From Rathayibacter sp. VKM Ac-2879 (lineage in GTDB: Bacteria > Actinomycetota > Actinomycetes > Actinomycetales > Microbacteriaceae): a stretch of DNA of 64,000 nt. The notes beneath the pieces are model-generated. The model was not told the origin of the DNA, searched no databases, and was given only the letters and a program-made list of their open reading frames with translations. Every line of letters begins with the position of its first letter. Position 1 is the stretch's first letter. The DNA lies in assembly GCF_015351245.1 (NCBI RefSeq), contig NZ_JADKSO010000006.1:1-64000 (forward strand). The letters run 5' to 3'. Position numbers and translations under genes: made by a program. Of the stretch, positions 8,636 to 17,560 are shown in pieces.

Positions 8636-9406
8636 TCAGTGCTCGGCGAGGAACTCCAGCACGGCGTCCTTGAAGGCCCGGGCAGGCACGGTGCTGGTGT
8701 GGTCGCGGCCCGGCACGCTCACGAAGCGCGCGCCGGCCTCCTCGGCGAGCCGCGCGCCTCCGCTGGCGATCGGGTCGGCGTCGCCCGTGACCAGCAGCGT
8801 CGGCACCGCGGGGTGTCGCCCTGTCTCGGGATGCGTGCCGCCGCGAACTCCGTCGGCCACCGCGACGAGCGCCGCCAGGTCGTTGCCGCGTACGCCCTCC
8901 GCCATGCCGATGAAGGCGCGGGTGAAGCTGTCGTCGATCTCTCCTCCGCCCGCCACGCGTGCCCGCGCGGCGTCGGCATCGAAGTGTCGCAGCGCCTCTC
9001 CGACCGACAGGCCGCCGAGGCTCAGCGTCGCGACCAGCTCGGGATGCTCGAGCCCCAGCACCCAGCCGAGGCGTGCGCCGAGCGAGTAGCCGAGGTAGTG
9101 CGGGGCGATCAGGTCGTAGGACTCGATGACCCGCACGATGTCCGCGACCATCGCGTCCACGCCGTACGCGTCCGGGCGGTGCGGCTTCTCGCTGGCGCCG
9201 TGCCCGCGCTGGTCGAGCGCGACCACGCGGTACCCGGCGCGGGACAGGGTCCGTAGCCAGCCGGCCGTCTCCCAGTTGAGCACGGCGTTCGACGCGAATC
9301 CGTGCACGGCGAGCACTGTGGGCGCATCCTCCTCGCCGACGGAGTAGGTGGCCAGATGGGTGCCGTCGTCGGCGACGACGAGCAGGGGCGGCGGGAAGGC
9401 GATCAC
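8636..9406 (-). CDS. Alpha/beta hydrolase
   Basis: 256 residues with the full hydrolase layout: oxyanion loop VHGFASN, DQRGHGASEKP, nucleophile elbow GYSLGARLG, acid in TGDADPI, and histidine in GRDHTS. The cap region between about 130 and 180 is short. The substrate cannot be read from sequence. It lies 123 bp upstream of the quinone oxidoreductase on the same strand, so the two may be cotranscribed. Confidence 0.88.
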   Translation of the reverse strand: MIAFPPPLLVVADDGTHLATYSVGEEDAPTVLAVHGFASNAVLNWETAGWLRTLSRAGYRVVALDQRGHGASEKPHRPDAYGVDAMVADIVRVIESYDLIAPHYLGYSLGARLGWVLGLEHPELVATLSLGGLSVGEALRHFDADAARARVAGGGEIDDSFTRAFIGMAEGVRGNDLAALVAVADGVRGGTHPETGRHPAVPTLLVTGDADPIASGGARLAEEAGARFVSVPGRDHTSTVPARAFKDAVLEFLAEH

Positions 9407-9455
9407 ACCTCCAGACTGGCACCGCTCACGGAGGCGGCGCTCGCTCGCGGGTTCC

Positions 9456-9887
9456 TCATCGTTCCGGTCGCGAGGAGCGGACGAACGGCACCGCGATGGG
9501 CAGGCGCACGAGGTGCCCGCGCCCCGAGCGAATGCCGAGCACCGTGCAGAGCACCAGGTTCAGCGCCGCCAGGAGGAGGATCGCCGAGATCGTCGCGAGC
9601 GGCCAGTCTGCGCCGAGCGAGTCTCGGACCGAGACGAGAGCGAGGTGCAGCGGCACGAGCATCAGCTGGAAGGCGAGGTAGGTGAGCTGCCAGTTGACGG
9701 CCACGACGCCGTTGCGGTCGCTGAGCGTGCCGGTCCGACGGCGGGCGCCCCACGTCATCGCGGTGGCGGTGAGTGAGATCACCGGCGAGAGCACCACGAA
9801 ACCGGCCAGCGCCGAAAGCCCGGCGAACCAGATCGCCCGAGCGCCTCGTCTGTCGCGGGTGCGATGCCGGAGCTCATCCTCGTCCAT
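9456..9887 (-). CDS. Small integral membrane protein, DUF4870-like
   Basis: 143 residues with three predicted TM helices (about 20-45, 70-88, 95-117) and polar ends. The segment DRNGVVAVNWQLTYLAFQLM resembles the second part of DUF4870 proteins, which are small membrane proteins without known activity. It precedes the hydrolase gene by 49 bp on the same strand. The family call is tentative. Confidence 0.6.
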   Translation of the reverse strand: MDEDELRHRTRDRRGARAIWFAGLSALAGFVVLSPVISLTATAMTWGARRRTGTLSDRNGVVAVNWQLTYLAFQLMLVPLHLALVSVRDSLGADWPLATISAILLLAALNLVLCTVLGIRSGRGHLVRLPIAVPFVRSSRPER

Positions 9888-10044
9888 CCGCCCATCGCCT
9901 CCTCGCGCCTCCCGTCAGTCTCGCATCCGCCCCCCTCACCCGCGGTGGGGGCCGCCCGAGTCGTCGGGGGGTTGACCGGATGGAGCGGCGGAGACCGCTT
10001 CCCTAGCGTGGAACCACTGCCGCGATGACCACCGAAGGAGCACC

Positions 10045-10473
10045 ATGACCACCAACGACCGCAACCCTCTCCTCGCCACCGACGAGCAGCCGACCGACAG
10101 CGTCGGCTCCACGGCGGTGCTGGCCGAGGCCCCCACTCCGGGCAACACGACCCCGACCGACTACTCGACATACCCCGCCGCGTCCTCGGCTCCAGGATGC
10201 CGAGCCCTTCCCGCCTCCCCGCCTGTCGTCGTCTCTCCCGCGACCACGTTCTCGCTCGTGAGCCTCCTCCTCGGCATCATCTCCATCTTCTTCGGGTTCC
10301 TGATCCTCGCCCCGACAGCGGGACTCGTGTTCGGCATCCTCGGGGTGCGTCGCGAGCCGACGGGCCGCACGATGGCGGTCTGGGGGATCGTCCTCAACTC
10401 CGTGATGCTCGGAGTGGCGGCCCTCCTGGCCGCGCTCGCCTTCGTCGGAATCGTGGTACCGCTCCTGCGCTGA
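10045..10473 (+). CDS. DUF4190 domain membrane protein
   Basis: 142 residues. The first 65 are polar, Thr/Pro-rich and probably cytoplasmic; the rest is a two-helix DUF4190 membrane hairpin (LVSLLLGIISIFFGFLIL, then GIVLNSVMLGVAALLAALAF) joined by LGVRREPTGRTMA. GAAGGAG 8 nt before the ATG sets the start. Function unknown. It is divergent from the membrane protein at 9456-9887. Confidence 0.78.
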   Translation: MTTNDRNPLLATDEQPTDSVGSTAVLAEAPTPGNTTPTDYSTYPAASSAPGCRALPASPPVVVSPATTFSLVSLLLGIISIFFGFLILAPTAGLVFGILGVRREPTGRTMAVWGIVLNSVMLGVAALLAALAFVGIVVPLLR

Positions 10474-10610
10474 GGACCGGGTGCGGCTGAAGACCGGTCG
10501 TACGGCCGCCGCGGCCCCGACACCTCCGCCGCGGCCGACGTTAGGCTGGCCGGGCAGATCGCGGCCCCCTGCACCCGTGGGGTCGCACGACGACAGCAAC
10601 GGAGCTGGAC

Positions 10611-12116
10611 GTGAGCCTCGCAGCGAGCACACTGCCCGAGAACGACCCGGAAGGACGAGCCCTGGACACCCCGGAGAACGCGCCGACCCGCACCGAGACC
10701 GACTCGCTCGGATCCCTCGAGATCCCCGCCGATGCCTACTGGGGCATCCACACCGCACGCGCGCTCGAGAACTTCCCGATCTCGAAGCGCCCCATCTCGA
10801 TCTATCCCGACCTCGTGCGTGCCCTCGCCACCGTCAAGCTCGCGGCTGCCCGTGCCAACACCGAGCTCGGCAGCCTCGCTCCGGCCAAGGCCGAGCTCAT
10901 CGAGGCAGCTTGCGGGCGCATCATCGACGGGGAGTTCCACGATCAGTTCGTCGTCGGCGTGATCCAGGGGGGAGCCGGCACCTCCACCAACATGAACGCC
11001 AACGAGGTCGTCGCCAACGTCGCCCTCGAGATCGGCGGCTATGCCAAGGGCGACTACTCCCAGCTGCACCCCCTCGACGACGTCAACCGCAGCCAGTCGA
11101 CGAACGACGTGTACCCGACGGCGATCAAGATCGCGATGACCTGGTCGCTGCGTCGCCTGCTCGACGAGCTGGCCCTCCTGCGTGCCTCGTTCTCGCGCAA
11201 GGCGGTCGAGTTCGGCAGCGTCCTCAAGGTCGGCCGCACCCAGTTGCAGGATGCGGTGCCGATGACCCTCGGGCAGGAGTTCCACGGCTTCGCGACCACC
11301 CTCGGCGAAGACCACGCCCGGCTGTCCGAGACGATCTGGCTGCTCGCCGAGGTGAACATCGGAGCGACCGCGATCGGCACGGGGATCACCGCCGACCCGC
11401 GATACGGGGCCGCCGCCGTGCGTCACCTCAACGCGATCACCGACCTCGACCTCGAGATGGCGCAAGACCTCGTCGAGGCCACGAGCGACGCCGGAGTCTT
11501 CATGTCGTTCTCGAGCGCGCTCAAGCGCTCGGCCATCAAGCTCTCCAAAATCTGCAACGACCTGCGCTTGCTCTCCTCTGGCCCGCAGGCGGGCTTCGGC
11601 GAGATCAATCTGCCGCCGCGTCAGGCGGGCTCGAGCATCATGCCGGGCAAGGTCAATCCGGTGATCCCGGAGGTGGTGAACCAGGTCGCCTACTCGGTCG
11701 CGGGAGCCGACGTCACGGTCACGATGGCGGCCGAGGCGGGTCAGTTGCAGCTCAATGCCTTCGAGCCGGTCATCGCCCACTCGCTCCTGCAGAGCATCAC
11801 GTGGATGACGCAGGCGTGCGCGACCCTCCGCGAGAACTGCATCGACGGCATCACCGCGAACGTCGACCGGCTGGAGGCGATGGTCGCCTCCTCGGTCGGC
11901 GTCGTCACCGCTCTCACGCCGAGCATCGGCTACACGGCCTCCGCCGCGCTCGCGAAGGCGGCGCTCGCGACAGGCCGTAACGTCGCCGATCTCGTCGTCG
12001 AGGCGGGGCTGATGTCTCGCGAGGACGTCATGCGACTCATCTCGCCGGCGCGGCTCTCGGGCATCGAGGCGATGACTGCAGCGATCCCCGTCATCGACCC
12101 GCCCGCGCCGCAGTAG
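10611..12116 (+). CDS. aspA: Aspartate ammonia-lyase
   Basis: 501-residue member of the aspartase/fumarase superfamily. It carries the superfamily signature GSSIMPGKVNP (about residue 343), the substrate loop SQSTNDVYPT, and TSTNMNANEV. The reaction is L-aspartate to fumarate plus ammonia. Aspartase rather than class II fumarase is inferred from overall sequence, for example SLEIPADAYWGIHTARALENF. The first about 35 residues are an unusual polar extension; the GTG at 10611 has a weak GGAG. A -10-like TAGGCT lies near 10541. The 3' end overlaps the convergent Ada-AlkA gene by 26 bp. Confidence 0.9.
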   Translation: MSLAASTLPENDPEGRALDTPENAPTRTETDSLGSLEIPADAYWGIHTARALENFPISKRPISIYPDLVRALATVKLAAARANTELGSLAPAKAELIEAACGRIIDGEFHDQFVVGVIQGGAGTSTNMNANEVVANVALEIGGYAKGDYSQLHPLDDVNRSQSTNDVYPTAIKIAMTWSLRRLLDELALLRASFSRKAVEFGSVLKVGRTQLQDAVPMTLGQEFHGFATTLGEDHARLSETIWLLAEVNIGATAIGTGITADPRYGAAAVRHLNAITDLDLEMAQDLVEATSDAGVFMSFSSALKRSAIKLSKICNDLRLLSSGPQAGFGEINLPPRQAGSSIMPGKVNPVIPEVVNQVAYSVAGADVTVTMAAEAGQLQLNAFEPVIAHSLLQSITWMTQACATLRENCIDGITANVDRLEAMVASSVGVVTALTPSIGYTASAALAKAALATGRNVADLVVEAGLMSREDVMRLISPARLSGIEAMTAAIPVIDPPAPQ

Positions 12117-13569
12117 CCGCCGCCCACAGGTGCATCCCGGCGTAGCTGCGCCACGGAGCCCAGCGACGTCCCGCCTCGGCGAGGGCATGGGGCTGCTCGG
12201 GAAGGCCCAGCGCGCCCGCGCCGTTCCGCAGGGCGAGGTCGCCGGTGAGGAGGACGTCGGGATCGCCGGTCACGCGAAGCGAGACCAGGCCGGCGGTCCA
12301 CGGGCCGATGCCGGGGATCGCGAGCAGCTCCGCCGCGAGGTCCTCCCGACTCCCCTCGAGGCTCAGCGCGCCTTCGGCGAGCAGCCCGCAGACGCGCCGC
12401 ACGGTGTCGATGCGTCGCGCCGGCCCGCGCAGCACCTCTGCACCGCGCTCGGCGATCACGGCTGGGGAGGGGAATGCGCGCGCGATCGTGCCGCCCGCGA
12501 TCGCGTCCGGCAGGGTCTCGCCGAGCGCGGCCACCAGGCCGGTGGCGGCCGTGCGCGCCGCCGCAACCGAGACCTGCTGGCCGAGCAGCGTCCGCACGAG
12601 CGTCTCGGCGGCATCGACCGAGCCGGGGAGGCGGATGCCCGGTCGCGCCGCGATGCTCGGGGCGAGCGCGGGGTCGTCGGAGAGCGCGTCGTCGATGGCG
12701 CGGAGGTCGGCGTCCAGGTCGAGGAGGCGACGCACCCGCGCCACCAGCGGCCCGACGTCCGCGACGGAGGCGAGCGTGGCCGTGCAGCGGATCGCCTCCC
12801 CGTCGGCCTCGAGCCACACGGCCGCCGGCCCTCCCGGCAGCGAGAGCGAGCGGCCGTAGCCGCCCGGCCACGCCTCCTCGAGCCCCTCGACCGCGCGGGA
12901 GCCGAGGAAGGCCAGGACGCCGGGATCGAACGGCGCCCGGACGGCCAACCGCAGCTCGAGCGTCGTCGCCCCCGCGTGCACCGCTGTGCCCGAACGGGCG
13001 TTGCGGGCGGAGGCGCGCAGGGCCGTCGGGGTGCGCTCGTACACCTCGGCGAGGGTGGCGTTGAACTGTCGGATGCTCGAGAAGCCGGCCGCGAAAGCGA
13101 CGTCCGACACGGGCAGATCCGTGCCCGTCAGGAGGAGGCGCGCGGTCTGCGCCCGCTGCGCGCGGGCGAGGGCGAGCGGAGGCGCGCCCAGCTCCTCCCG
13201 CAGGATCCGCCCGAGCTGGCGTGTGCCGTACCCGAGTCGTGCCGCGAGTCCCTCCACTCCTTCTCGGTCGACGATGCCGTCGGCGATGAGGCGCATGGCT
13301 CGGGCGGCGGTGTCGTCGCGGAGGTTCCACTCGGGGGAGCCCGGCACCGCGTCGGGGAGGCACCGCTTGCAGGCGCGGAGTCCCGCCTCGTGCGCGGCGG
13401 CGGCTGTCGGGTAGAAGCGCACGTTGGTGCGGAGGGGAGTGGTGGCGGGACAGCTCGGCCGGCAGTAGATCCCGGTCGAGTGCACGCCCGTGAAGAACCG
13501 TCCGTCGAAGCGGGTGTCGCGGGAGGCGACGGCGCGGTATCGCTCCTCGAAGAGCGCGTCGGGGTTCAT
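12091..13569 (-). CDS. Ada-AlkA fusion: methyl-responsive regulator and DNA-3-methyladenine glycosylase
   Basis: 492 residues. The N-terminal Ada-type zinc domain has four cysteines (YCRPSC and CKRC); the first is the expected methylphosphotriester acceptor. An AraC-type double helix-turn-helix follows (about 85-185), then an AlkA-like glycosylase with the HhH motif IPGIGPWTAGLVSLR and the catalytic Asp in TGDLALRNG. It should sense alkylated DNA backbone, activate repair genes and excise 3-methyladenine-type bases. The C-terminal methyltransferase domain of E. coli Ada is absent. The ATG at 13569 is chosen because the Ada domain starts straight after it. Confidence 0.9.
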   Translation of the reverse strand: MNPDALFEERYRAVASRDTRFDGRFFTGVHSTGIYCRPSCPATTPLRTNVRFYPTAAAAHEAGLRACKRCLPDAVPGSPEWNLRDDTAARAMRLIADGIVDREGVEGLAARLGYGTRQLGRILREELGAPPLALARAQRAQTARLLLTGTDLPVSDVAFAAGFSSIRQFNATLAEVYERTPTALRASARNARSGTAVHAGATTLELRLAVRAPFDPGVLAFLGSRAVEGLEEAWPGGYGRSLSLPGGPAAVWLEADGEAIRCTATLASVADVGPLVARVRRLLDLDADLRAIDDALSDDPALAPSIAARPGIRLPGSVDAAETLVRTLLGQQVSVAAARTAATGLVAALGETLPDAIAGGTIARAFPSPAVIAERGAEVLRGPARRIDTVRRVCGLLAEGALSLEGSREDLAAELLAIPGIGPWTAGLVSLRVTGDPDVLLTGDLALRNGAGALGLPEQPHALAEAGRRWAPWRSYAGMHLWAAATAARAGR

Positions 13570-13719
13570 GCCGTCGAGCCTGTCACGGCGAGGGCCGCCC
13601 ACATGGCGGGAATCGGACACGACCCCGGAGTGCCGGACCGCCGGCGACAGGCGCGGAGCCCGAGTACAGCGCGGAGGAAGGGCCGATCCGCTCGGGCGGG
13701 GTCCCGTGCGCGCCTCCGC

Positions 13720-14508
13720 TCAGGCCGCGGGGGTGGTCCGCACGCCCCGTTCGCCGGCGGTCACGGCGACGCCGAGCCGGTTCTGCGCGGGCGGCAGCGG
13801 GCAGTTGTAGTGCGGTGAGAAACCGCACGGAGGGATGTAGGCGCGATTGAAGTCGAGCAGCACCGGGCCTGGCGTTCCCGCGTCGGCGGCGCCGCCGATC
13901 CTCTGCACCACGAGGAATCGACCGACCGGGTAGCTGGCCAGCTCGGGATCGTCGCTGCGGTTGGTCGGATCGGCGAACGGCACGAGGAGCGTGCCGCCAT
14001 CGTCGAAGGCGGCGATCGTGTATTCGTGCGCCCGGCCGTCGTCGATGAGGGAGAAGGTGATGTCGCCGGGCACGACCAGCTCGCGGGTGGCGCCGTTGTC
14101 GCGCAGGTGCTCGAAGGGGATCGTACGGTCCTCGCCCACCGGCTCGAACCACGCCTCCAGGACCCAGGCCGGGTCGAAGGGGAAGGTCTCGATCGCATCG
14201 AACGAGCGGATGCCGGGCGACGCCGCATCCCACACTCTGTAGCCATACTCGGGCTCGCCCGTCTCGAGGCTCTCGCGTCGCATGCGGGTGAGGGAGGCGG
14301 TGGGGCCGTAGCCGGCCAGCGCCGCAGCATCGTCCACGCTTTCGCCCGGCGCGAGCCAGCGGGTCTCGACCAGTGCAAGATCGCCGCGAGGAGCGGTGAC
14401 GCGTTCGGCGCGTCGCACGAGCCACGACTCCCAGCCGGCACGTGCTGACTCGGCGAGGTCGATCGGTGCGCGGGAGGGGGCGGTGACACTGCTGCTCGGA
14501 GTAGCCAT
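13720..14508 (-). CDS. DUF1684 domain protein
   Basis: 262 residues. The C-terminal half carries the family hallmark FNRAYIPPCGFSPHYNCPLPP followed by N-R-L-G-V-A-V-TAGE. The middle has TFPFDPAWVLEAWFEP-like beta strands and the LLVPFADPTN segment. DUF1684 proteins have no established activity. The ATG at 14508 fits the start of a helical region; an upstream in-frame ATG at 14571 adds only basic residues. It is followed downstream by the Ada-AlkA gene on the same strand after a 150-bp gap. Confidence 0.8.
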   Translation of the reverse strand: MATPSSSVTAPSRAPIDLAESARAGWESWLVRRAERVTAPRGDLALVETRWLAPGESVDDAAALAGYGPTASLTRMRRESLETGEPEYGYRVWDAASPGIRSFDAIETFPFDPAWVLEAWFEPVGEDRTIPFEHLRDNGATRELVVPGDITFSLIDDGRAHEYTIAAFDDGGTLLVPFADPTNRSDDPELASYPVGRFLVVQRIGGAADAGTPGPVLLDFNRAYIPPCGFSPHYNCPLPPAQNRLGVAVTAGERGVRTTPAA

Positions 14509-14602
14509 GCGGCGTGCAACAGTGAGTCGACCGCTTCTCTTCCCGCGGCGAGCGTCGCCCCGGATCGCCACCTGACTGACGGGGGATGGCCAACGGGGGT
14601 TA

Positions 14603-14663
14603 AAGAGCTCGACGCCCTGCGGCAGCGGCGCAGCCGGCTGCTCTGACGGGGCGTCGAGCTCTT
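14603..14663. repeat. Inverted repeat with 14-bp perfect arms between divergent genes
   Basis: 14603-14616 (AAGAGCTCGACGCC) is the exact reverse complement of 14650-14663. One more pair and a wobble extend it inward. The 33-nt spacer is itself GC-rich and partly self-complementary. It lies between divergent genes (starts 14508 minus and 14834 plus), where a terminator is not expected, so an operator, a processing site or a mobile-repeat relic are all possible. Confidence 0.65.
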
Positions 14664-14833
14664 CGTGAGAACGAGCATGCTCCTCCGCGCGGCGATCCGC
14701 AAGAGGCGTCGGGATCCCGTTCCGGAGACTCGCGCCTGCGAACGCTCGTTAGACTGGACCGCCTGTTTTTCCCGCGGCTCCGAAGCGCATCCGGCGCTCC
14801 GGCCCGCGCAGGCGCATGCACGGGAGGCGCACC

Positions 14834-17077
14834 ATGACGGATGGAAGCACGGTCCTCGACACCGAGCTCTCTCGGGAGCGCGAGTACGTGGCGGCGCTCT
14901 ACGCGCGGCTCGACGAGCTGATCGCCCAGGCCCGCGACGCCCTCGACGAGGTGCGGATCCAGAGCGTCGGCGGCAACCATCAGAGCCGCTCCGAGCGCGA
15001 CGCCTTCGCCCGGCTCTACGAGGACCGCATCCGCTCGCTCACCGGCGCCGACGAGCGCCTTGCCTTCGGACGGCTCACGCTCGCGGACGGCGACTCCGAG
15101 CACCGCTACATCGGCCGCATCGCTCTGCGCGACGACGAGCAGGACACGCTCCTCCTCGACTGGCGCGCCCCCCAGTCGGCCGCCTTCTATCAGGCGACCG
15201 CCGCTCGACCGATGGGCACTCGCGCGCGCCGTCACCTCACCACCCGCGGGCGAGAGGTGCTCCGTTTCGAGGACGAGGTGTTCGACGAGGAGCTGCTGCG
15301 CGAAGGCACCGCGCTCCAGGGCGAGGGCGCGCTGATGGCTGCGCTCGGTGCCCAACGCACAGGGCGGATGCACGACATCGTCGCGACGATCCAGAGCGAG
15401 CAGGACCGCATCATCCGGTCCGAGCTGCGCGGCGTGCTGGTCGTGCAGGGCGGACCCGGCACGGGCAAGACCGCGGTCGCTCTGCATCGCGCCGCCTATC
15501 TGCTCTACTCCTACCGCGATCGGATCGCCTCCTCGGGCGTGCTCGTCGTCGGCCCCTCACGGTCGTTCCTGCGATACATCGAGGCCGTGCTGCCCTCGCT
15601 GGGTGAGAGGGGAGTGGTCCTGTCGACACTCGGGCAGCTCTTTCCCGGACGCGATCTCGTCGACGAGGACGAGCCCGCCGTCGCGCGCGTGAAAGGCTCG
15701 GCGCGGATGGCCGAACTCCTCAGGCGGGCAGTCCGCTCCCGCCAGGTGGTGCCGCACGAGACGCAAGTGCTCGACGTGAACGGTGAGAAGCTGCATCTCG
15801 AGCCGCACGAGGTGGAGCGCGCGATCGCGCGGGCCCGCGACTCCCGCAAGCCGCACAATGAGGCGCGGGTGACCTTCGTCAAGGCGATGCTCACCCGCCT
15901 CACGCGACAGCTCGCCGACCAGCTCCGTGCGCACGGCAACACCGTCGACGAGGCCGACGAGACGGTGCTGCGCGACGACGTGCGCAGCGCCTACGACGTG
16001 CGTGTGGCCCTCAACACGGCCTGGATGCCCCTCACCCCCGAGAAGCTGCTGCAGGACCTCTACGCGCGACCGAACTGGTTCGCCTCCCTCACCCCGCGAT
16101 GGACCAGTCCGCAGCGGGCGCTGCTGCGCCGCGACCGCGAGGCGCCCTTCACCGTGTCGGACGTGCCGCTGCTCGATGAGGCGGCCGAGCTCCTCGGCAG
16201 CTACGACGATCACGCGGATGCGTCGAAGAAAGCCGAGAAGGAGCAGCGTCGCCGCGACATCGAGAACGCGGAGGCGGCGATCCGCAACATGGGCGTGAAG
16301 GGCCTCGTCGACGCGAAGGAGCTCGCCGCGGGCTTTGCCGAGCGCACGTCCTCCGGCACGACAGCGGAGCGTGCTGCAGCGGATCGCTCGTGGACCTACG
16401 GCCACATCGTCGTCGACGAGGCTCAGGAGCTGTCGCCCATGCAGTGGCGCGTCCTGCTGCGCCGCTGCCCGATGCGCTCGTTCACGATCGTGGGCGATGT
16501 CGCGCAGGCATCAGGCGCCTCCGCCGCCTCGAGCTGGGAGGCGGCGTTGCGTGACACCTTCGGCCGTCAGCACCGCGGTGTCGAGGCCGCGCCGTGGCGG
16601 TTGGAGGAGCTGACGGTCAACTACCGCACCCCCGCTCAGATCGTCGCCTTCGCGGAGCGCACCGCGCGCGAGAACGGGCTCGAGATCACGCCCGGCCAGG
16701 CGGTGCGCTCGACGGAGTGGCCCGTGCGCACCGTCCGCGACCGCGGCGACGCTCCGCTCGCCGACCGCGTGCTGGCCGCTGTCCTCGAGGATCGCGAGAT
16801 CGCGTCGGAGGGGACCCTCGCCGTCATCGCGCCCGACGCGGAACTCGACGCGATCGCGATCCGACTGGAGCAGGAGCTCGGTCGCGCGGTCGGCCGTGGT
16901 GCGAAGGGTCTCGACCGCGCCGTCGCCGTGCTCTCGACGAGCGAGGCCAAGGGACTGGAGTTCGACTCGGTGGTCATCGCCCGTCCGAGGCTGATCGCGC
17001 AGACCGGCGAGCGCGGCGCGGCAGCGCTGTACGTCGCGATGACCCGTCCGACGCAGCGGCTCACTCTGGTGGAGTGA
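14834..17077 (+). CDS. HelD/HelR-type RNA polymerase recycling ATPase (UvrD/Rep superfamily)
   Basis: 747 residues. The N-terminal part is a helical arm (EREYVAALYARLDELIAQA and on), followed by an SF1A helicase core split by an inserted domain. Walker A is GGPGTGKTAVALHRAAYLLY (about 206); Walker B is VVDEAQELSPMQWRVLLRR; late motifs include TVNYRTPAQI and STSEAKGLEFDSVVIA with TRPTQRL at the end. This is the layout of actinobacterial HelD (class II), which removes RNA polymerase from nucleic acid. HelR members of this group also displace rifamycins, but I cannot tell from sequence whether this one does. GGGAGG before the ATG sets the start. Confidence 0.88.
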   Translation: MTDGSTVLDTELSREREYVAALYARLDELIAQARDALDEVRIQSVGGNHQSRSERDAFARLYEDRIRSLTGADERLAFGRLTLADGDSEHRYIGRIALRDDEQDTLLLDWRAPQSAAFYQATAARPMGTRARRHLTTRGREVLRFEDEVFDEELLREGTALQGEGALMAALGAQRTGRMHDIVATIQSEQDRIIRSELRGVLVVQGGPGTGKTAVALHRAAYLLYSYRDRIASSGVLVVGPSRSFLRYIEAVLPSLGERGVVLSTLGQLFPGRDLVDEDEPAVARVKGSARMAELLRRAVRSRQVVPHETQVLDVNGEKLHLEPHEVERAIARARDSRKPHNEARVTFVKAMLTRLTRQLADQLRAHGNTVDEADETVLRDDVRSAYDVRVALNTAWMPLTPEKLLQDLYARPNWFASLTPRWTSPQRALLRRDREAPFTVSDVPLLDEAAELLGSYDDHADASKKAEKEQRRRDIENAEAAIRNMGVKGLVDAKELAAGFAERTSSGTTAERAAADRSWTYGHIVVDEAQELSPMQWRVLLRRCPMRSFTIVGDVAQASGASAASSWEAALRDTFGRQHRGVEAAPWRLEELTVNYRTPAQIVAFAERTARENGLEITPGQAVRSTEWPVRTVRDRGDAPLADRVLAAVLEDREIASEGTLAVIAPDAELDAIAIRLEQELGRAVGRGAKGLDRAVAVLSTSEAKGLEFDSVVIARPRLIAQTGERGAAALYVAMTRPTQRLTLVE

Positions 17078-17124
17078 CACGCCTCCGCTCGCAGCGCGCT
17101 CTCAGACTGGGCCCGCTCGCGCTC

Positions 17125-17130
17125 TAGGAT
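17125..17130 (+). promoter_or_regulatory. Leaderless -10 of the FKBP gene
   Basis: TAGGAT, then 6 nt, then ATG at 17137. There is no Shine-Dalgarno sequence, so the transcript probably starts at or next to the A of ATG. Confidence 0.6.
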
Positions 17131-17136
17131 TGAGGC

Positions 17137-17511
17137 ATGAGCAGCGAGAACCTGACCAAGCCCGAGGTCGACGCCCCCGTGGGCCCGGCGCCCGACTCCC
17201 TCGTCATCGAGGACATCGTCGTCGGCGACGGGGCCGAGGCCCAGCCCGGCTCGACCGTCGAGGTGCACTATCTCGGTGTCGAGTACGACACCGGCGAAGA
17301 GTTCGACTCCTCGTGGAGCCGCAACCAGTCGATCAACTTCCCCCTCAACAACCTGATCCGCGCCTGGCAGCAGGGCATCCCCGGCATGAAGGTCGGCGGC
17401 CGTCGCAAGCTCGTCTGCCCGCCGGCCCTCGCCTACGGGCCGGCCGGGGGAGGGCACCCTCTCTCGGGCAAGACCCTCATCTTCGTGATCGATCTGCTCG
17501 GCACCAAGTAG
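17137..17511 (+). CDS. FKBP-type peptidyl-prolyl cis-trans isomerase
   Basis: 124 residues: a short acidic N-terminus, then one FKBP domain. Visible hallmarks are VEVHYLGVEYDTGEEFDSSW, the FPLNNLIRAWQQGIPGMKVG segment lining the active site, PPALAYG and TLIFVIDLLG. It catalyses proline isomerisation in folding proteins. There is no signal peptide, so it acts in the cytoplasm. It is followed by a good intrinsic terminator and starts 59 bp after the HelD-like gene from its own promoter. Confidence 0.95.
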   Translation: MSSENLTKPEVDAPVGPAPDSLVIEDIVVGDGAEAQPGSTVEVHYLGVEYDTGEEFDSSWSRNQSINFPLNNLIRAWQQGIPGMKVGGRRKLVCPPALAYGPAGGGHPLSGKTLIFVIDLLGTK

Positions 17512-17523
17512 TCCGAGCCGTCG

Positions 17524-17560
17524 AAGGCGCAGCGTCCGGTCATCGGGGCTGCGCCTTTTT
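17524..17560 (+). terminator. Intrinsic terminator of the FKBP gene
   Basis: 17524-17533 (AAGGCGCAGC) pairs perfectly with 17548-17557 and is followed by TTT (five T in a row from 17556). It overlaps the stop codon of the convergent emfourin gene (17540-17542). Confidence 0.8.

Noticed and set aside
13569-13720. Hairpin with CCCGAG/CTCGGG arms between two minus-strand genes
   Set aside because: Short arms and a long spacer; such matches are common by chance in this GC content.
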